Below are positions 1-8,230 of a stretch of DNA of 64,000 nucleotides, one piece after another. The stretch is from VRUE01 sp963704505. Lineage in GTDB: Bacteria; Actinomycetota; Thermoleophilia; Solirubrobacterales; 70-9. The position numbers and the translations under genes are program-made. The stretch is taken from the NCBI GenBank assembly GCA_963704505.1, contig OY969912.1:1302001-1366000 (forward strand), in the 5' to 3' direction. The number at the start of each line of letters is the position of its first letter. Positions within the stretch are counted from its first letter, which is position 1. Below the pieces are notes generated by a model. That model worked only from the letters and a program-made list of their open reading frames with translations, ran no database searches and was not told where the DNA came from.

Positions 1-286
1 GCAGCTCCTCCTCGCTCGCGTCGGCGAGCTCCTGGTCACCGAGGCGGACCGACCCCTCGATCGTCGCGTTGGCGGCGCGCGAGAGGCCGATCAGGGTCTG
101 CGCGGTGACGCTCTTGCCGGAGCCCGACTCGCCGACGATCGCCAGCACCTCGCCGCGGGAGAGGTCGAAGGAGACGCCGTCGACCGCGCGCAGCGGACCC
201 TCTTCGGTGCCGAAGGTGACCGCGAGGTCACGAACCGCGAGGAGCGGCGCCCCGCCCGCCGACGGCCTGGACGGCTCGGCGCTCAT
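1..286 (-). CDS. Peptide/nickel-type ABC transporter ATPase, N-terminal part only
   Basis: Cytoplasmic ATPase that would power the two permeases encoded just upstream. Only about the first 95 residues lie in the window; the rest runs off the left edge. The ATG at 286-284 gives MSAEPSRPSAGG, then the start of an ABC domain (LLAVRDLAVTF) and an intact Walker A motif GESGSGKS. This is the OppD/DppD pattern, with the conserved GEVLAIVGESGSGKSVT block. The start lies 59 bases inside the end of the preceding permease gene, and no better in-frame start is visible, so the overlap appears real. The family is certain; the substrate is unknown. Confidence 0.9.
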   Translation of the reverse strand, partial: MSAEPSRPSAGGAPLLAVRDLAVTFGTEEGPLRAVDGVSFDLSRGEVLAIVGESGSGKSVTAQTLIGLSRAANATIEGSVRLGDQELADASEEEL

Positions 287-1247
287 CGGGAGTCCCCCCG
301 AGCTGGACGCGCGGGTCGAGCTTCGCGTAGGCAATGTCGACGAGCGCGTTGAAGAAGACGATGAAGAAGGCGCCGAAGAGGGTCACTCCCATCAGCGGCG
401 GCAGGTCGAGCGTTTCGACGGCTTCCGCCGCGTACTGACCCACCCCCTGCAGCCCGTACAGTTTTTCGATCAGGATCGCGCCGCCGCCGACCACGGCGCC
501 GAAGTCGAGGCCGAAGAGGGTGACGATCGGGATCAGCGAGTTGCGCAGCACGTGGCGGAGGCGGACCTGGCGTTCGCCCAGCCCCTTGGCGCGGGCGGTG
601 CGGACGTGGTCCTCGTTCATCGTGTCGAGCATGTTCGAGCGCAGCACGCGGCTGTAGAAGCCGATGTAGAGGACGGCGAGCGTCGTCCAGGGCAGGATCA
701 GGTGGTAGGCCCATTCGAGCGGTTCTTCGGTCAGCCCGACGTAGCCGGTCGCCGGGAAGAGTTCGACCTTGAAGGTCAGGTAGATGAGGAAGAGGCCGGC
801 CAGCCAGAAGACCGGCATCGAGATCCCGACCAGCGCCAGGATGGTCAGCAGCCGGTCGCCGATGCCGCCTGCCCGCACCGCCGAGAGGTATCCGAAGACG
901 AGCGCGACGAGCATCCAGATGATCGCCGCGCCGATGCAGAGCGAGAGGGTCGCCGGCAGCCCGTTGACGATTTCTTCGGTGACGTTGGCGTGGGTTTCGT
1001 AGGAGATCAGGTCGCCGCTGAAGACCTTGCCCATCATCGAGGCGTACTGCGCCGGCAGCGATTCGTCGAAGCCCCATTCTTCGTCGATGCTCGCCAGCAG
1101 CTGGGTGTCTCCCGCGGCTTTCTGACCGGCGATCCGGGCCGCCGGGTCCGAGTTCGGGATCACGTTGAAGATCAGGAAGACGATCACCGAGATCGCGAAG
1201 AGGACGACGACCATCCCCGCCAGGCGGCGCAGCGCGAAGCGGCCCAT
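228..1247 (-). CDS. ABC transporter permease, DppB/OppB type
   Basis: Inner-membrane permease of a family-5 (peptide, nickel or opine) ABC importer, 339 residues. It has an N-terminal transmembrane segment (RRLAGMVVVLFAISVIVFL), the typical large extracytoplasmic loop, five further membrane segments, and the EAA-type coupling loop ARAKGLGERQVRLRHVLRN. The family consensus C-terminus DPRVQLGG is followed by about 20 extra residues made by reading into the start of the ATPase gene. Its ATG overlaps the stop of the upstream permease by one base (TGATG), which indicates translational coupling. Confidence 0.95.
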   Translation of the reverse strand: MGRFALRRLAGMVVVLFAISVIVFLIFNVIPNSDPAARIAGQKAAGDTQLLASIDEEWGFDESLPAQYASMMGKVFSGDLISYETHANVTEEIVNGLPATLSLCIGAAIIWMLVALVFGYLSAVRAGGIGDRLLTILALVGISMPVFWLAGLFLIYLTFKVELFPATGYVGLTEEPLEWAYHLILPWTTLAVLYIGFYSRVLRSNMLDTMNEDHVRTARAKGLGERQVRLRHVLRNSLIPIVTLFGLDFGAVVGGGAILIEKLYGLQGVGQYAAEAVETLDLPPLMGVTLFGAFFIVFFNALVDIAYAKLDPRVQLGGTPDERRAVQAVGGRGAAPRGS

Positions 1248-2266
1248 CAGGCTCCTTCCGCCTCGACCTCGGGCTCATAGATCCCGGCGTGCGCCTCGAC
1301 CCCGATCTTCGATTTCGGGTCGAGCGCGTCGCGCAGGCAGTCGCCGAGCACGTTCAGCGAGAGGACGGTGAGGAAGATCATCACGCCGGGGGCGATCGTC
1401 AGCCAGGGGGCGCTGTAGAGGAGTTCGCTGCCCTTGGCGATCATCGAGCCCCAGGAGGAGTGGGGCGGCTGCACGCCCGCCCCGAGGAAGGAAAGGCCGG
1501 ACTCGAGCAGCAGTGCGTTGGCGATGTTGAGGGTGAAGAAGACGATGATCGTCGAGGAGAGGTTGGGGAGGAGCTCGCCGAACATCACCCGCAGCGGGCC
1601 GGCGCCCTGGGCGACCGCCGCCTCGACGAACTCTTTCTCGCGCAGGGCCAGGACTTCGCCGCGCAGCGGCCTCGCCATGTAGGTCGAGTAGGCGAAGCCG
1701 ATGATCAGGATCGGGATCCAGAGGGATCCGCCTTCGATTTCGATCGGCCCGATCTTCAGCCCCCCGACCGCGAGCGCCACGCCGAGCGCGATCCCGAGGA
1801 GCATCACCGGGAAGGCCCAGACCAGGTCGAGGCCGCGGGAGATCACCGCGTCGACCCAGCCGCCGTAATAGCCGGCGAGCAAGGCCAGAACGATGGCGAG
1901 GATCGTCGTGATCAGCGCCGCCGAGATCCCGATCAGCAGCGACGTCCGCCCGCCGTACATCAGCCGCACCATCTCATCGCGGCCGAGGCGGCCGTCGGCG
2001 CCGATGAAGAACTTGCCGTCGGCGCCGAGCCACTGCGGGCCGATCGGCGTCCCGTCGGGGCTGACCACGTCGACGCGTTCGCCGCCGACGTCGATCTTTT
2101 CCAGCGTGTGCGGCTTGTCGGGGTCGGTCCCCGCCACCGAGTCGGCCCAGAGCGGCGCCGCCAGGACGAAGATGACGATCCCGAGGAACAACCCCAGCGC
2201 GACGATCGCCACCGGGTCCGATCGAAGACGGCGGAGGGCGACCTGCCAGGGGCTGCGGCCGGCCAC
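1247..2266 (-). CDS. ABC transporter permease, DppC/OppC type
   Basis: Second permease of the importer, 339 residues. I chose the GTG at 2266, which shares its first base with the TAG stop of the solute-binding protein (TAGTG). A longer frame upstream would only read antisense-like sequence through the previous gene. Features: an N-terminal cytoplasmic RSPWQVALRRLRSDP stretch and first membrane helix typical of DppC, a periplasmic insert, and the DppC-type C-terminus (SLNVLGDCLRDALDPKSK). The coupling loop is FVEAAVAQGAGPLRVMFGELLPN. It pairs with the DppB-type protein encoded next. Confidence 0.93.
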   Translation of the reverse strand: MAGRSPWQVALRRLRSDPVAIVALGLFLGIVIFVLAAPLWADSVAGTDPDKPHTLEKIDVGGERVDVVSPDGTPIGPQWLGADGKFFIGADGRLGRDEMVRLMYGGRTSLLIGISAALITTILAIVLALLAGYYGGWVDAVISRGLDLVWAFPVMLLGIALGVALAVGGLKIGPIEIEGGSLWIPILIIGFAYSTYMARPLRGEVLALREKEFVEAAVAQGAGPLRVMFGELLPNLSSTIIVFFTLNIANALLLESGLSFLGAGVQPPHSSWGSMIAKGSELLYSAPWLTIAPGVMIFLTVLSLNVLGDCLRDALDPKSKIGVEAHAGIYEPEVEAEGA

Positions 2267-3888
2267 TACTTGAACTGGAAGCTGGTCAGGTCTCCCGAGA
2301 AGATCGGGTTCCAGATGACCGAGTCGAAATTGATGTCGCTGGAGACGAAGACGGAGACGATCGGCGTTCCGTATGGCGCCCACGGCGCCTGTTCCATGTA
2401 GGCCTTGTCGAGGGCGGCGTATTCCTTTTCCTGCTGCGGGCCGGGTGTTTCCGTGGCCAGCTCCTCGATCTTCTTGTTCAGCGCCGGGTCGTCGATCCGC
2501 GCCAGGTTCGTATTGTTGGTCGGCGCGATGCTGGAGCCGGCCAGCATCGGTTCGAAGAACGCGTTCGCATCCGGGTATTCCGCTCCCCAGCTGGCGTAGC
2601 CGAGGTCGAGGTCGGGAGTCTTCTCGTCGCCGATGACCGGGAAGTAGTTGTTGGCGTCGACGACCTTCAGGGTCGCGTTGAAGCCGATTTCATCGAGAAG
2701 CGATTCGAAGCTTTCACCCACTTCTTCATTGAGGGTGTCGGTCCAGAAGGTGACGTCGAGGTCCGCGGGACTCGCTTCCTTGAGCAGCGCCTTGGCTTTC
2801 GCCATGTCGAACGGGTAGAGGTCGAACTTCTTGTAGCCGGGGACCCCGGGGGGAAGGATCTGATGGGTGGGCGCCAGTTCGCCCGCCGAGAGCCGTTCGA
2901 TTTTTTCCGGGTTGACCCCGTAGTTGACCGCTTCGCGGACCTTGAGGTCGTCGAAGGGCGGCTGGGTCGTGTTCATCCAGACGAATTCCGTGCTGATCGT
3001 CGGCACGGTCCTGAACTGCGTCCCTTCGTATTTGCTCTTCACTTCGGCTACTCGGTCGGCGGGCAGGGGGTCGAACATCCAGTTGCTGTGGCCCTGCTCG
3101 ACTTCGTTGACCTGGGTCGACTGGCTGGTGATCACGCTCGCTTCGATCGCGTCGACGTGGCCGCTCGGCACTTCCGGCACCAGCGCCGCGTTGGTCGACT
3201 TCCAGTGCGGGTTGCGCGCGTAGGTCCAGCCTTTGCCCGGCTTGATGCTGGTGATCTCGTAGGGCCCCGTCGCCGGAAGCGGCTCGTCGGTCACGGTCTT
3301 GGCCGGCGAGTCGGCGGGGACGGGGGCGGCGAAGAGCAGCGCGAGGAAGTCGACGAAGGAGCCCTGGGGCGCGGTCAGGTGGATGACGATCTTGCCGCTC
3401 TTGTCGTCGGTTTCGATCCCGGAGATCCCGCCCGACTTGGTCTTCTGAAACTTTTCGGCGCCCTCGATGATCGTGTAATAGAACGAACCGCTCGAGTTGA
3501 GCTTGAACATCCTTTCGATCGATGCCTCGAAGTCGGACGCCTTGACCGGGGACCCATCGGAGTACTTGAGCCCCTTCTGGAGGGTGAGCGTGTAGGTCTT
3601 GCCGCCGTCGGTGATCTTCGGCATCGCGGTCGCCAGGCCGGGGACGACCTTGCTGCCTTCCTCCCCTTCGGCGTGGGCGAAGGTGAGCAGCGGGATGTAG
3701 GTGTTGTACATCGCCGACTGGCCTTCGACGGTCAGTGAGTACTGCGGGTCGAGGGCATCGGGGAAGGCGGCGAAGCTCACCTTCAGGGTGCCGCCCTCCT
3801 TGCCGCTCGATTTCCCGCAGGCGGAGAGGCCGAGGACGATGACGGCCACCAGCCCCAGGGCCGCCAACGTGGTGATCGCCTTCCTCAC
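2266..3888 (-). CDS. ABC transporter solute-binding lipoprotein, family 5
   Basis: Extracytoplasmic substrate receptor of the importer, 540 residues. A GTG start at 3888 is preceded by a clear GGAGG at about 9 bases. A lipoprotein signal peptide ends in a lipobox (LGLSAC-G), giving a lipid-anchored Cys near residue 24. The rest follows the SBP_bac_5 fold: an N-terminal TYTLTLQKGLKYSDGSPVKASDF block (typical of DppA/OppA) and a C-terminal lobe ending DLTSFQFK. It overlaps the upstream MFS gene by four bases (GTGA). The ligand cannot be told from sequence. A close paralogue lies at 25005-26624. Confidence 0.93.
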   Translation of the reverse strand: MRKAITTLAALGLVAVIVLGLSACGKSSGKEGGTLKVSFAAFPDALDPQYSLTVEGQSAMYNTYIPLLTFAHAEGEEGSKVVPGLATAMPKITDGGKTYTLTLQKGLKYSDGSPVKASDFEASIERMFKLNSSGSFYYTIIEGAEKFQKTKSGGISGIETDDKSGKIVIHLTAPQGSFVDFLALLFAAPVPADSPAKTVTDEPLPATGPYEITSIKPGKGWTYARNPHWKSTNAALVPEVPSGHVDAIEASVITSQSTQVNEVEQGHSNWMFDPLPADRVAEVKSKYEGTQFRTVPTISTEFVWMNTTQPPFDDLKVREAVNYGVNPEKIERLSAGELAPTHQILPPGVPGYKKFDLYPFDMAKAKALLKEASPADLDVTFWTDTLNEEVGESFESLLDEIGFNATLKVVDANNYFPVIGDEKTPDLDLGYASWGAEYPDANAFFEPMLAGSSIAPTNNTNLARIDDPALNKKIEELATETPGPQQEKEYAALDKAYMEQAPWAPYGTPIVSVFVSSDINFDSVIWNPIFSGDLTSFQFK

Positions 3889-5165
3889 TTCAGACCTCCG
3901 GGTCGCACTTGGAAAGGGACGTCCGCGGGGGTGGCCGGGACCAGTTCAACCATAATCCGGCCATCGGCCGGTCTACCGGCCTTTCGCGGCCATCTGGACC
4001 CGAGTATGGGAGCCGCGATCGCGACGATCGCGAGCACTCCGGTGCCGGCGACGAAGTAGGTGGCCCGCGGGTCCTGGTTGGCGGCGATCGCGCCGCCGAT
4101 CACGTAGCCGATGCCGGGCATCGCCGCGCCGCTCGACTCGAGCACGCTCATCACCCGGGCCTGCATGTTCGGCGCGGTCAGCTCCTGTACGGCGCTGACC
4201 ATCGCCACCCACTGGACGCCGTTGCCGATGCCGCCGAAGGTCGAGGCCACGCAGGCGACCAGCAGGGTCGGCGCGGCGGCCATGCCGAGGTAGCCGAGAC
4301 CGATCGTGATCGTGCTGAAGAAGAGCAGCAGCGGCAGGCGGGAGCCGCGCATCGCGGTGAAGACGAAGCTGCCGCCGACCATGCCGACCCCCCAGCTGGC
4401 CAGCAGCAGGCCGTAGCCGGAGTCGCCCGCGCCGAGGGTCTCCTTGGCGTAGATCACCTCGATCGGGATCACCGCGGCGAAGAAGATGAAGGCGAAGCTC
4501 TCGGCGATCAGCAGCTTCAGTAGGCGGGAGTGGCCGCGGATGTAGGAAAGGCCGGCGCGGACCCGGTCCATCACCTTGCCCGGGTCGGGGGTCGCCTGGG
4601 GGAGCGGGCCGGCGGTGAAGAGGATGACGGCGATCGCGTAGAAGGAGATGGCGTCGAGGGCGAGCGCGGTCTGCGCGTCCCAGCCGGCGACGACCAGGCC
4701 GGCGATCCCGGGCCCGAGGGCGGCGCCACCGGTGAAGGCGACGTTGAGGATCGCGTTGCCGGCGCGCAGCTCGCCGGCCGGCTCGAGCATCGCCGCGGAG
4801 ACGGATCGGGTCAGTGCCCGTCCGGTCAGGGCGAGCGCGCCGTCGATCGTCGCCAGCGCGATCACGGCGGGGAGCGAGAAGTGATTGGCGAGGACGGCGA
4901 GGGCGCCGAAGGCCGCCGCCTCGCCGCAGTAGATCACCGGCAGCGCGTAGCGGGGAGGGGGCAGCTCGGCCCGGGCGACGAGGATCGGCGCGAATATCGC
5001 CGGCAGGAAGCTGGTCCCGAGGAAGAGCCCGACCGTCGCGAAGGCGCTTCCTGTCTGGTCGAAGACCAGGACCGAGAGGGCGATTATCCCCATCCAGTCG
5101 CCGAGCTCGTTGACCGCGTAGGAGGTAGCGAGCCGCCTGAAGGCGGGCCTGCGCAACGGAGCCAT
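3885..5165 (-). CDS. Major facilitator superfamily transporter
   Basis: Integral membrane transporter of 426 residues with about twelve predicted helices, in the MFS_3 / enterobactin-exporter-like group. The opening FRRLATSYAVNELGDWMGIIAL and the mid-protein basic loop before SYIRGHSRLLKLLIAE are characteristic. I placed the start at ATG 5165 (MAPLRRPAF) because the longer frame adds a non-membrane leader with no ribosome site. The gene is first in the operon, and its stop overlaps the GTG start of the solute-binding protein by four bases. An exporter is therefore co-expressed with an importer, which is unusual. The substrate is unknown. Confidence 0.88.
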   Translation of the reverse strand: MAPLRRPAFRRLATSYAVNELGDWMGIIALSVLVFDQTGSAFATVGLFLGTSFLPAIFAPILVARAELPPPRYALPVIYCGEAAAFGALAVLANHFSLPAVIALATIDGALALTGRALTRSVSAAMLEPAGELRAGNAILNVAFTGGAALGPGIAGLVVAGWDAQTALALDAISFYAIAVILFTAGPLPQATPDPGKVMDRVRAGLSYIRGHSRLLKLLIAESFAFIFFAAVIPIEVIYAKETLGAGDSGYGLLLASWGVGMVGGSFVFTAMRGSRLPLLLFFSTITIGLGYLGMAAAPTLLVACVASTFGGIGNGVQWVAMVSAVQELTAPNMQARVMSVLESSGAAMPGIGYVIGGAIAANQDPRATYFVAGTGVLAIVAIAAPILGSRWPRKAGRPADGRIMVELVPATPADVPFQVRPGGLK

Positions 5166-5216
5166 CACGCCTGAGCTAGGCACTGTCCTGGGTCCTTCTA
5201 CGCATAGGATTCGCCT

Positions 5217-5452
5217 CCGCCTACCTGCTTTCTGCACAAGTTTTCCTGCAGATGCACAACTTTCCGCCGAGTTGTGCTACAAAATGCGCAGCGTTTAACG
5301 AGCTTCATGTACCCACGCTCATCCACGGGCTTCAACGAAAGGATTCGCAATGGGTTGGCGTCGATAGAACTTCCTCAAAAGCAACTGGCCTGAGAACTCG
5401 GTCAGTTGTGCGTTTTTCCAAGGGGCACCCATCGGGTGTCCCTTGCTTTTTT
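5217..5452 (+). ncRNA. Candidate structured RNA or attenuator ending in an intrinsic terminator
   Basis: This gene-free stretch holds a TAGGAT -10-like hexamer at 5205-5210. It also has a perfect 8-base inverted repeat GCACAACT (5254-5261) / AGTTGTGC (5270-5277), and a second AGTTGTGC at 5404-5411 able to compete for the same partner. The segment GGTCAGTT that overlaps this second copy can also pair, with one G-U, with AACTGGCC a few bases upstream. A strong terminator follows. Mutually exclusive pairings before a terminator suggest either a stand-alone RNA or a switch ahead of the HD-GYP gene. No known RNA family was recognised. Confidence 0.35.
5420..5452 (+). terminator. Intrinsic (rho-independent) terminator
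   Basis: An 11-base stem AAGGGGCACCC / GGGTGTCCCTT (one G-U pair, 3-base loop) is followed by GCTTTTTT. The T-tract exists only on the plus strand, so it stops plus-strand transcripts. No protein gene ends before it, which implies a non-coding transcript from upstream. Confidence 0.8.
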
Positions 5453-5462
5453 CAGCGGCCAT

Positions 5463-5635
5463 AGGCCTCCGCTTCGCCACCCCTCTCCGGAGGCCTTCCC
5501 GCCCGATTTTCCGCTCTGGACATGCGATTGAGAGCGGTTGAGGCTCGCCAAGAGTCGCTGTACCGTGGAATGTCGCCTGAAATTCCCCTCGCAAGGCGCC
5601 CCAAGTCGCAGGGAACCGGGAGATTTCCGGGAAAT
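5463..5635. promoter_or_regulatory. Inverted repeats ahead of the HD-GYP gene
   Basis: The stretch between the terminator and the HD-GYP start holds a perfect 9-base inverted repeat AGGCCTCCG (5463-5471) / CGGAGGCCT (5488-5496). It also has a 13-base palindrome ATTTCCGGGAAAT at 5623-5635, which overlaps the second copy of the direct repeat GAAATTCC (5579-5586 and 5631-5638). The palindrome lies 45 bases before the ATG and could be an operator. No protein gene is supported here. Confidence 0.35.
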
Positions 5636-5680
5636 TCCTAAGACAGCCGGGCCCCTGCCTGGCATCGGCGAGACCAGCCC

Positions 5681-7060
5681 ATGACAAACGACAGCCCATC
5701 CACGCGAAGCAAAGTGCTGCTCTGGCTTGCCGCCGCGGCCGTCGTCGGCTTCGGCGTCTGGCGGGCGCCGACCGCCAACTGGGACCCGGAGCTGTTCGGG
5801 ATCCTGCTCGGCTTCTCGATCTTCAGCGACCTGACCGCGATCGAAACCAGCTCGAAGCTGAAGACGTCGGGCAGCTTCCTGGCGGTCGTCCTGGCGATCG
5901 TCTTCCTCGGCGGCCCGCCGGCGGCGATCATCGGCGTGATGTCGATCCTGGTCGGCTGGTTCCGCTGGCGCGACGCCCCGCACGACCTCCTCGTCAACGT
6001 CGTCACCTACGCGGCCTTCCCGCTGATCTCCGGCTACGTCTTCCACACGATCGTCGACCGGTCGAACATAAGCGACACCGAATCGTCCTTCTACGTCCTC
6101 GTCTTCGGCACGTTCCTCCTCGCCCTCGGGCTGAACTTCTGGATGATCGCCGGCCGCTCGGTGATCAGCAAAGCGCGTGAGGCGCTGATCCCGCTGCTGC
6201 CTTCGGAGCTCGCGGCGGCGCTGATGACCGTCGGGGTCGCCTACATCTACAACCAGATCGGCATCGCCGGGGTCGCCCTCTTCGGCATCGTCCTGATCAC
6301 CTTCCAGTACCTGCTCGGCGCCCTGCTCCTCTCCCAGCAGCGGGCCGAGGAGCTGGGGGAGCGGACCAAACAGCTCGCCAGCTTCCAGGTCGGCATGTTG
6401 AGCGCCCTGCTCCGCACGCTCGACCTGCGGGACCAGATGACCGCCCGCCACTCGGCCGCCGTCGCCCGTTACTCGCGAGCGATCGCCCAGCGCGCCGGCC
6501 TCTCCCGCCAGGAAGAGGAGCTCGTCCACATCGCCGCCCTCCTTCATGACATCGGCAAGTTCATCCTCCCCGACCGGATCCTGAAGGCCAACGTGCCGCT
6601 CACCGACGAGGACTGGATGCTGATCAAGCGCCATCCGCAGCAGGGCGCTCGCGTGGTCTCCTCACTTGACGGCTACGGCCCGGTCGCCGACATCATCCTC
6701 GCCCACCACGAGCGGATCGACGGCAAGGGCTACCCCCGAGGCATCGCCGGGGACGACATCCCCAAACTTTCGCGGATCATCTCGGTCTCGGATACCTACG
6801 ACGTGATGACCGCACGCGACTCCTATCGCACGCCGATGTCCTCGGCCGACGCGATCATCGAGCTGCGCCGCGTCGCCGGCAAACAGCTCGACGCCGACTT
6901 CGTCGAGATCTTCATCGAGCTGATCGAAGGCAACGACGTCTCCTTCCAGCACGCCGAGGCCTCCGACTTCGAGAAGGAGCTCTCACTCGAGTCGCGGATC
7001 GCCGAGACGGCGAGCCCCGGCGAGGGCGCCGACCGCTTCCAGGTCAAAGCCCCGGCCTAG
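5681..7060 (+). CDS. Membrane HD-GYP domain protein, probable cyclic-di-GMP phosphodiesterase
   Basis: A 459-residue protein. The N-terminal half (about residues 1-220) is hydrophobic with several membrane helices, probably a MASE-like sensor. The C-terminal half is an HD-GYP domain with the metal-binding HDIGK at about residues 288-292 and the signature HHERIDGKGYPRG around residues 340-352. All residues usually needed for hydrolysis of cyclic-di-GMP to pGpG/GMP are present, so it is probably active. It stands alone, downstream of a terminator and palindromes, and close to two GGDEF proteins at 8231-9208 and 15739-17739. The ribosome site before its ATG is weak. Confidence 0.92.
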   Translation: MTNDSPSTRSKVLLWLAAAAVVGFGVWRAPTANWDPELFGILLGFSIFSDLTAIETSSKLKTSGSFLAVVLAIVFLGGPPAAIIGVMSILVGWFRWRDAPHDLLVNVVTYAAFPLISGYVFHTIVDRSNISDTESSFYVLVFGTFLLALGLNFWMIAGRSVISKAREALIPLLPSELAAALMTVGVAYIYNQIGIAGVALFGIVLITFQYLLGALLLSQQRAEELGERTKQLASFQVGMLSALLRTLDLRDQMTARHSAAVARYSRAIAQRAGLSRQEEELVHIAALLHDIGKFILPDRILKANVPLTDEDWMLIKRHPQQGARVVSSLDGYGPVADIILAHHERIDGKGYPRGIAGDDIPKLSRIISVSDTYDVMTARDSYRTPMSSADAIIELRRVAGKQLDADFVEIFIELIEGNDVSFQHAEASDFEKELSLESRIAETASPGEGADRFQVKAPA

Positions 7061-7076
7061 CCGCCCGCCGGCCGAC

Positions 7077-7119
7077 TCGAACGCAGTTCTTCCCGGTATG
7101 CGGGCGCAACTGCGTCCGA
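7077..7119. promoter_or_regulatory. 12-base inverted repeat between HD-GYP and alcohol dehydrogenase genes
   Basis: The arms 7077-7088 and 7108-7119 match at 11 of 12 positions, with a 19-base spacer (core ACGCAGTT / AACTGCGT). No T-tract follows, so it is either an operator for the dehydrogenase or a weak terminator of the HD-GYP transcript. A TAGCGT -10-like hexamer at 7128-7133 sits 9 bases before the dehydrogenase ATG. Confidence 0.4.
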
Positions 7120-7142
7120 GTGAGCGATAGCGTGCGACGGGC

Positions 7143-8177
7143 ATGCGAGCAGTCACCTTTCAGGCGCCGGGCGAGGTCCGGATCGAGGAGAAGCCCGAGC
7201 CGCGGCTCGAGGCCGCCGACGACGCGCTGATCCGGGTCGAGGCGAGCGGCATCTGCGGCTCGGACCTCCACATCTTCCACGGCCGGGTCCCGGTCGAGCA
7301 GGGCTTCACGATCGGCCACGAGTTCGTCGGCACGGTGCTGGAGGCGGGCGACGACGTCGAGCGGGTCGCGGTCGGCGATCGTGTCCTCGGCTGCTTCCAC
7401 ACCGCCTGCGCCACCTGTGTCGCCTGTCTGCGCGGCGACTACCACCGCTGCGAGCGCCAACGCACCTTCGGCCACGGTTCGCACCTGGGCGACCTGCAGG
7501 GCGCCCAGGCCGAGCAACTGCTGGTCCCGCGGGCAAACCTGACCCTGCGGCGAGTCCCGGAGGGCATGTCCACGGAGGCGGCGCTCTTCGCGGGCGACGT
7601 GATGGGCACCGGCTACCACGCGGTGGCCCACGCCGGGATGACCGCTGGGGACACGGTCGCCGTGCTCGGCCTCGGCCCGGTCGGCCTCTGCGCGGTGCAG
7701 GCGGCGCAGGCGTCGGGCGCGGTCGCGGTCTTCGCGATCGACTCGGTGCCCGAGCGCCTGGAGATGGCGCGGTCGTTCGGCGCCACTCCGATCCACCTCA
7801 CAGAGGAGGAGCCGAAGAAGCTGATCCGGGCCGCGACCGGAGGGCGCGGCGTCGACGTCGTCGTCGACGCGGTCGGCGACCCGGCGCCGCTGGCGATGGC
7901 GATCAGCCTCTGCCGCGACGCGGGGGTCGTCTCGGGCATCGGTGCCTACGCCGGCAAGGGAGAGGTGCCGCTCGGCCTCGCCTGGCTCAAGGGCCTGCAG
8001 CTGCGCCTCGGCCTTGCCAACGTGATCGCCCACGTCGACCGCGTCCTCGCCCTGATCGAGGCCGGCAAGCTTGACCCGGCGCCGCTCGTCACCCACCACA
8101 TGAAGCTCGACCAGGCCGCCGAGGCCTACGAGCTGTATGACCAGCGCGAAGCGCTGAAGATCGTCCTCACGCCCTAG
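7143..8177 (+). CDS. Zinc-dependent medium-chain alcohol dehydrogenase
   Basis: A cytosolic NAD(P)-dependent dehydrogenase of 344 residues in the MDR superfamily. Catalytic zinc ligands are visible as Cys38 in GICGSD and His59-Glu60 in GHEFVG. The structural zinc lobe is complete, with Cys89, Cys92, Cys95 and Cys103 in C-x2-C-x2-C-x7-C spacing. A Rossmann glycine motif GLGPVG follows near residue 175. The closest named groups are threonine/sorbitol-type and formaldehyde-type dehydrogenases, but the substrate cannot be fixed. There is no good Shine-Dalgarno sequence; the nearby TAGCGT suggests a leaderless or near-leaderless transcript. Confidence 0.92.
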   Translation: MRAVTFQAPGEVRIEEKPEPRLEAADDALIRVEASGICGSDLHIFHGRVPVEQGFTIGHEFVGTVLEAGDDVERVAVGDRVLGCFHTACATCVACLRGDYHRCERQRTFGHGSHLGDLQGAQAEQLLVPRANLTLRRVPEGMSTEAALFAGDVMGTGYHAVAHAGMTAGDTVAVLGLGPVGLCAVQAAQASGAVAVFAIDSVPERLEMARSFGATPIHLTEEEPKKLIRAATGGRGVDVVVDAVGDPAPLAMAISLCRDAGVVSGIGAYAGKGEVPLGLAWLKGLQLRLGLANVIAHVDRVLALIEAGKLDPAPLVTHHMKLDQAAEAYELYDQREALKIVLTP

Positions 8178-8230
8178 CGACGGTCGCCGGGTCCCGCGCG
8201 GCGCCCAGGTCTATCGGCCCAACCCCGGCG

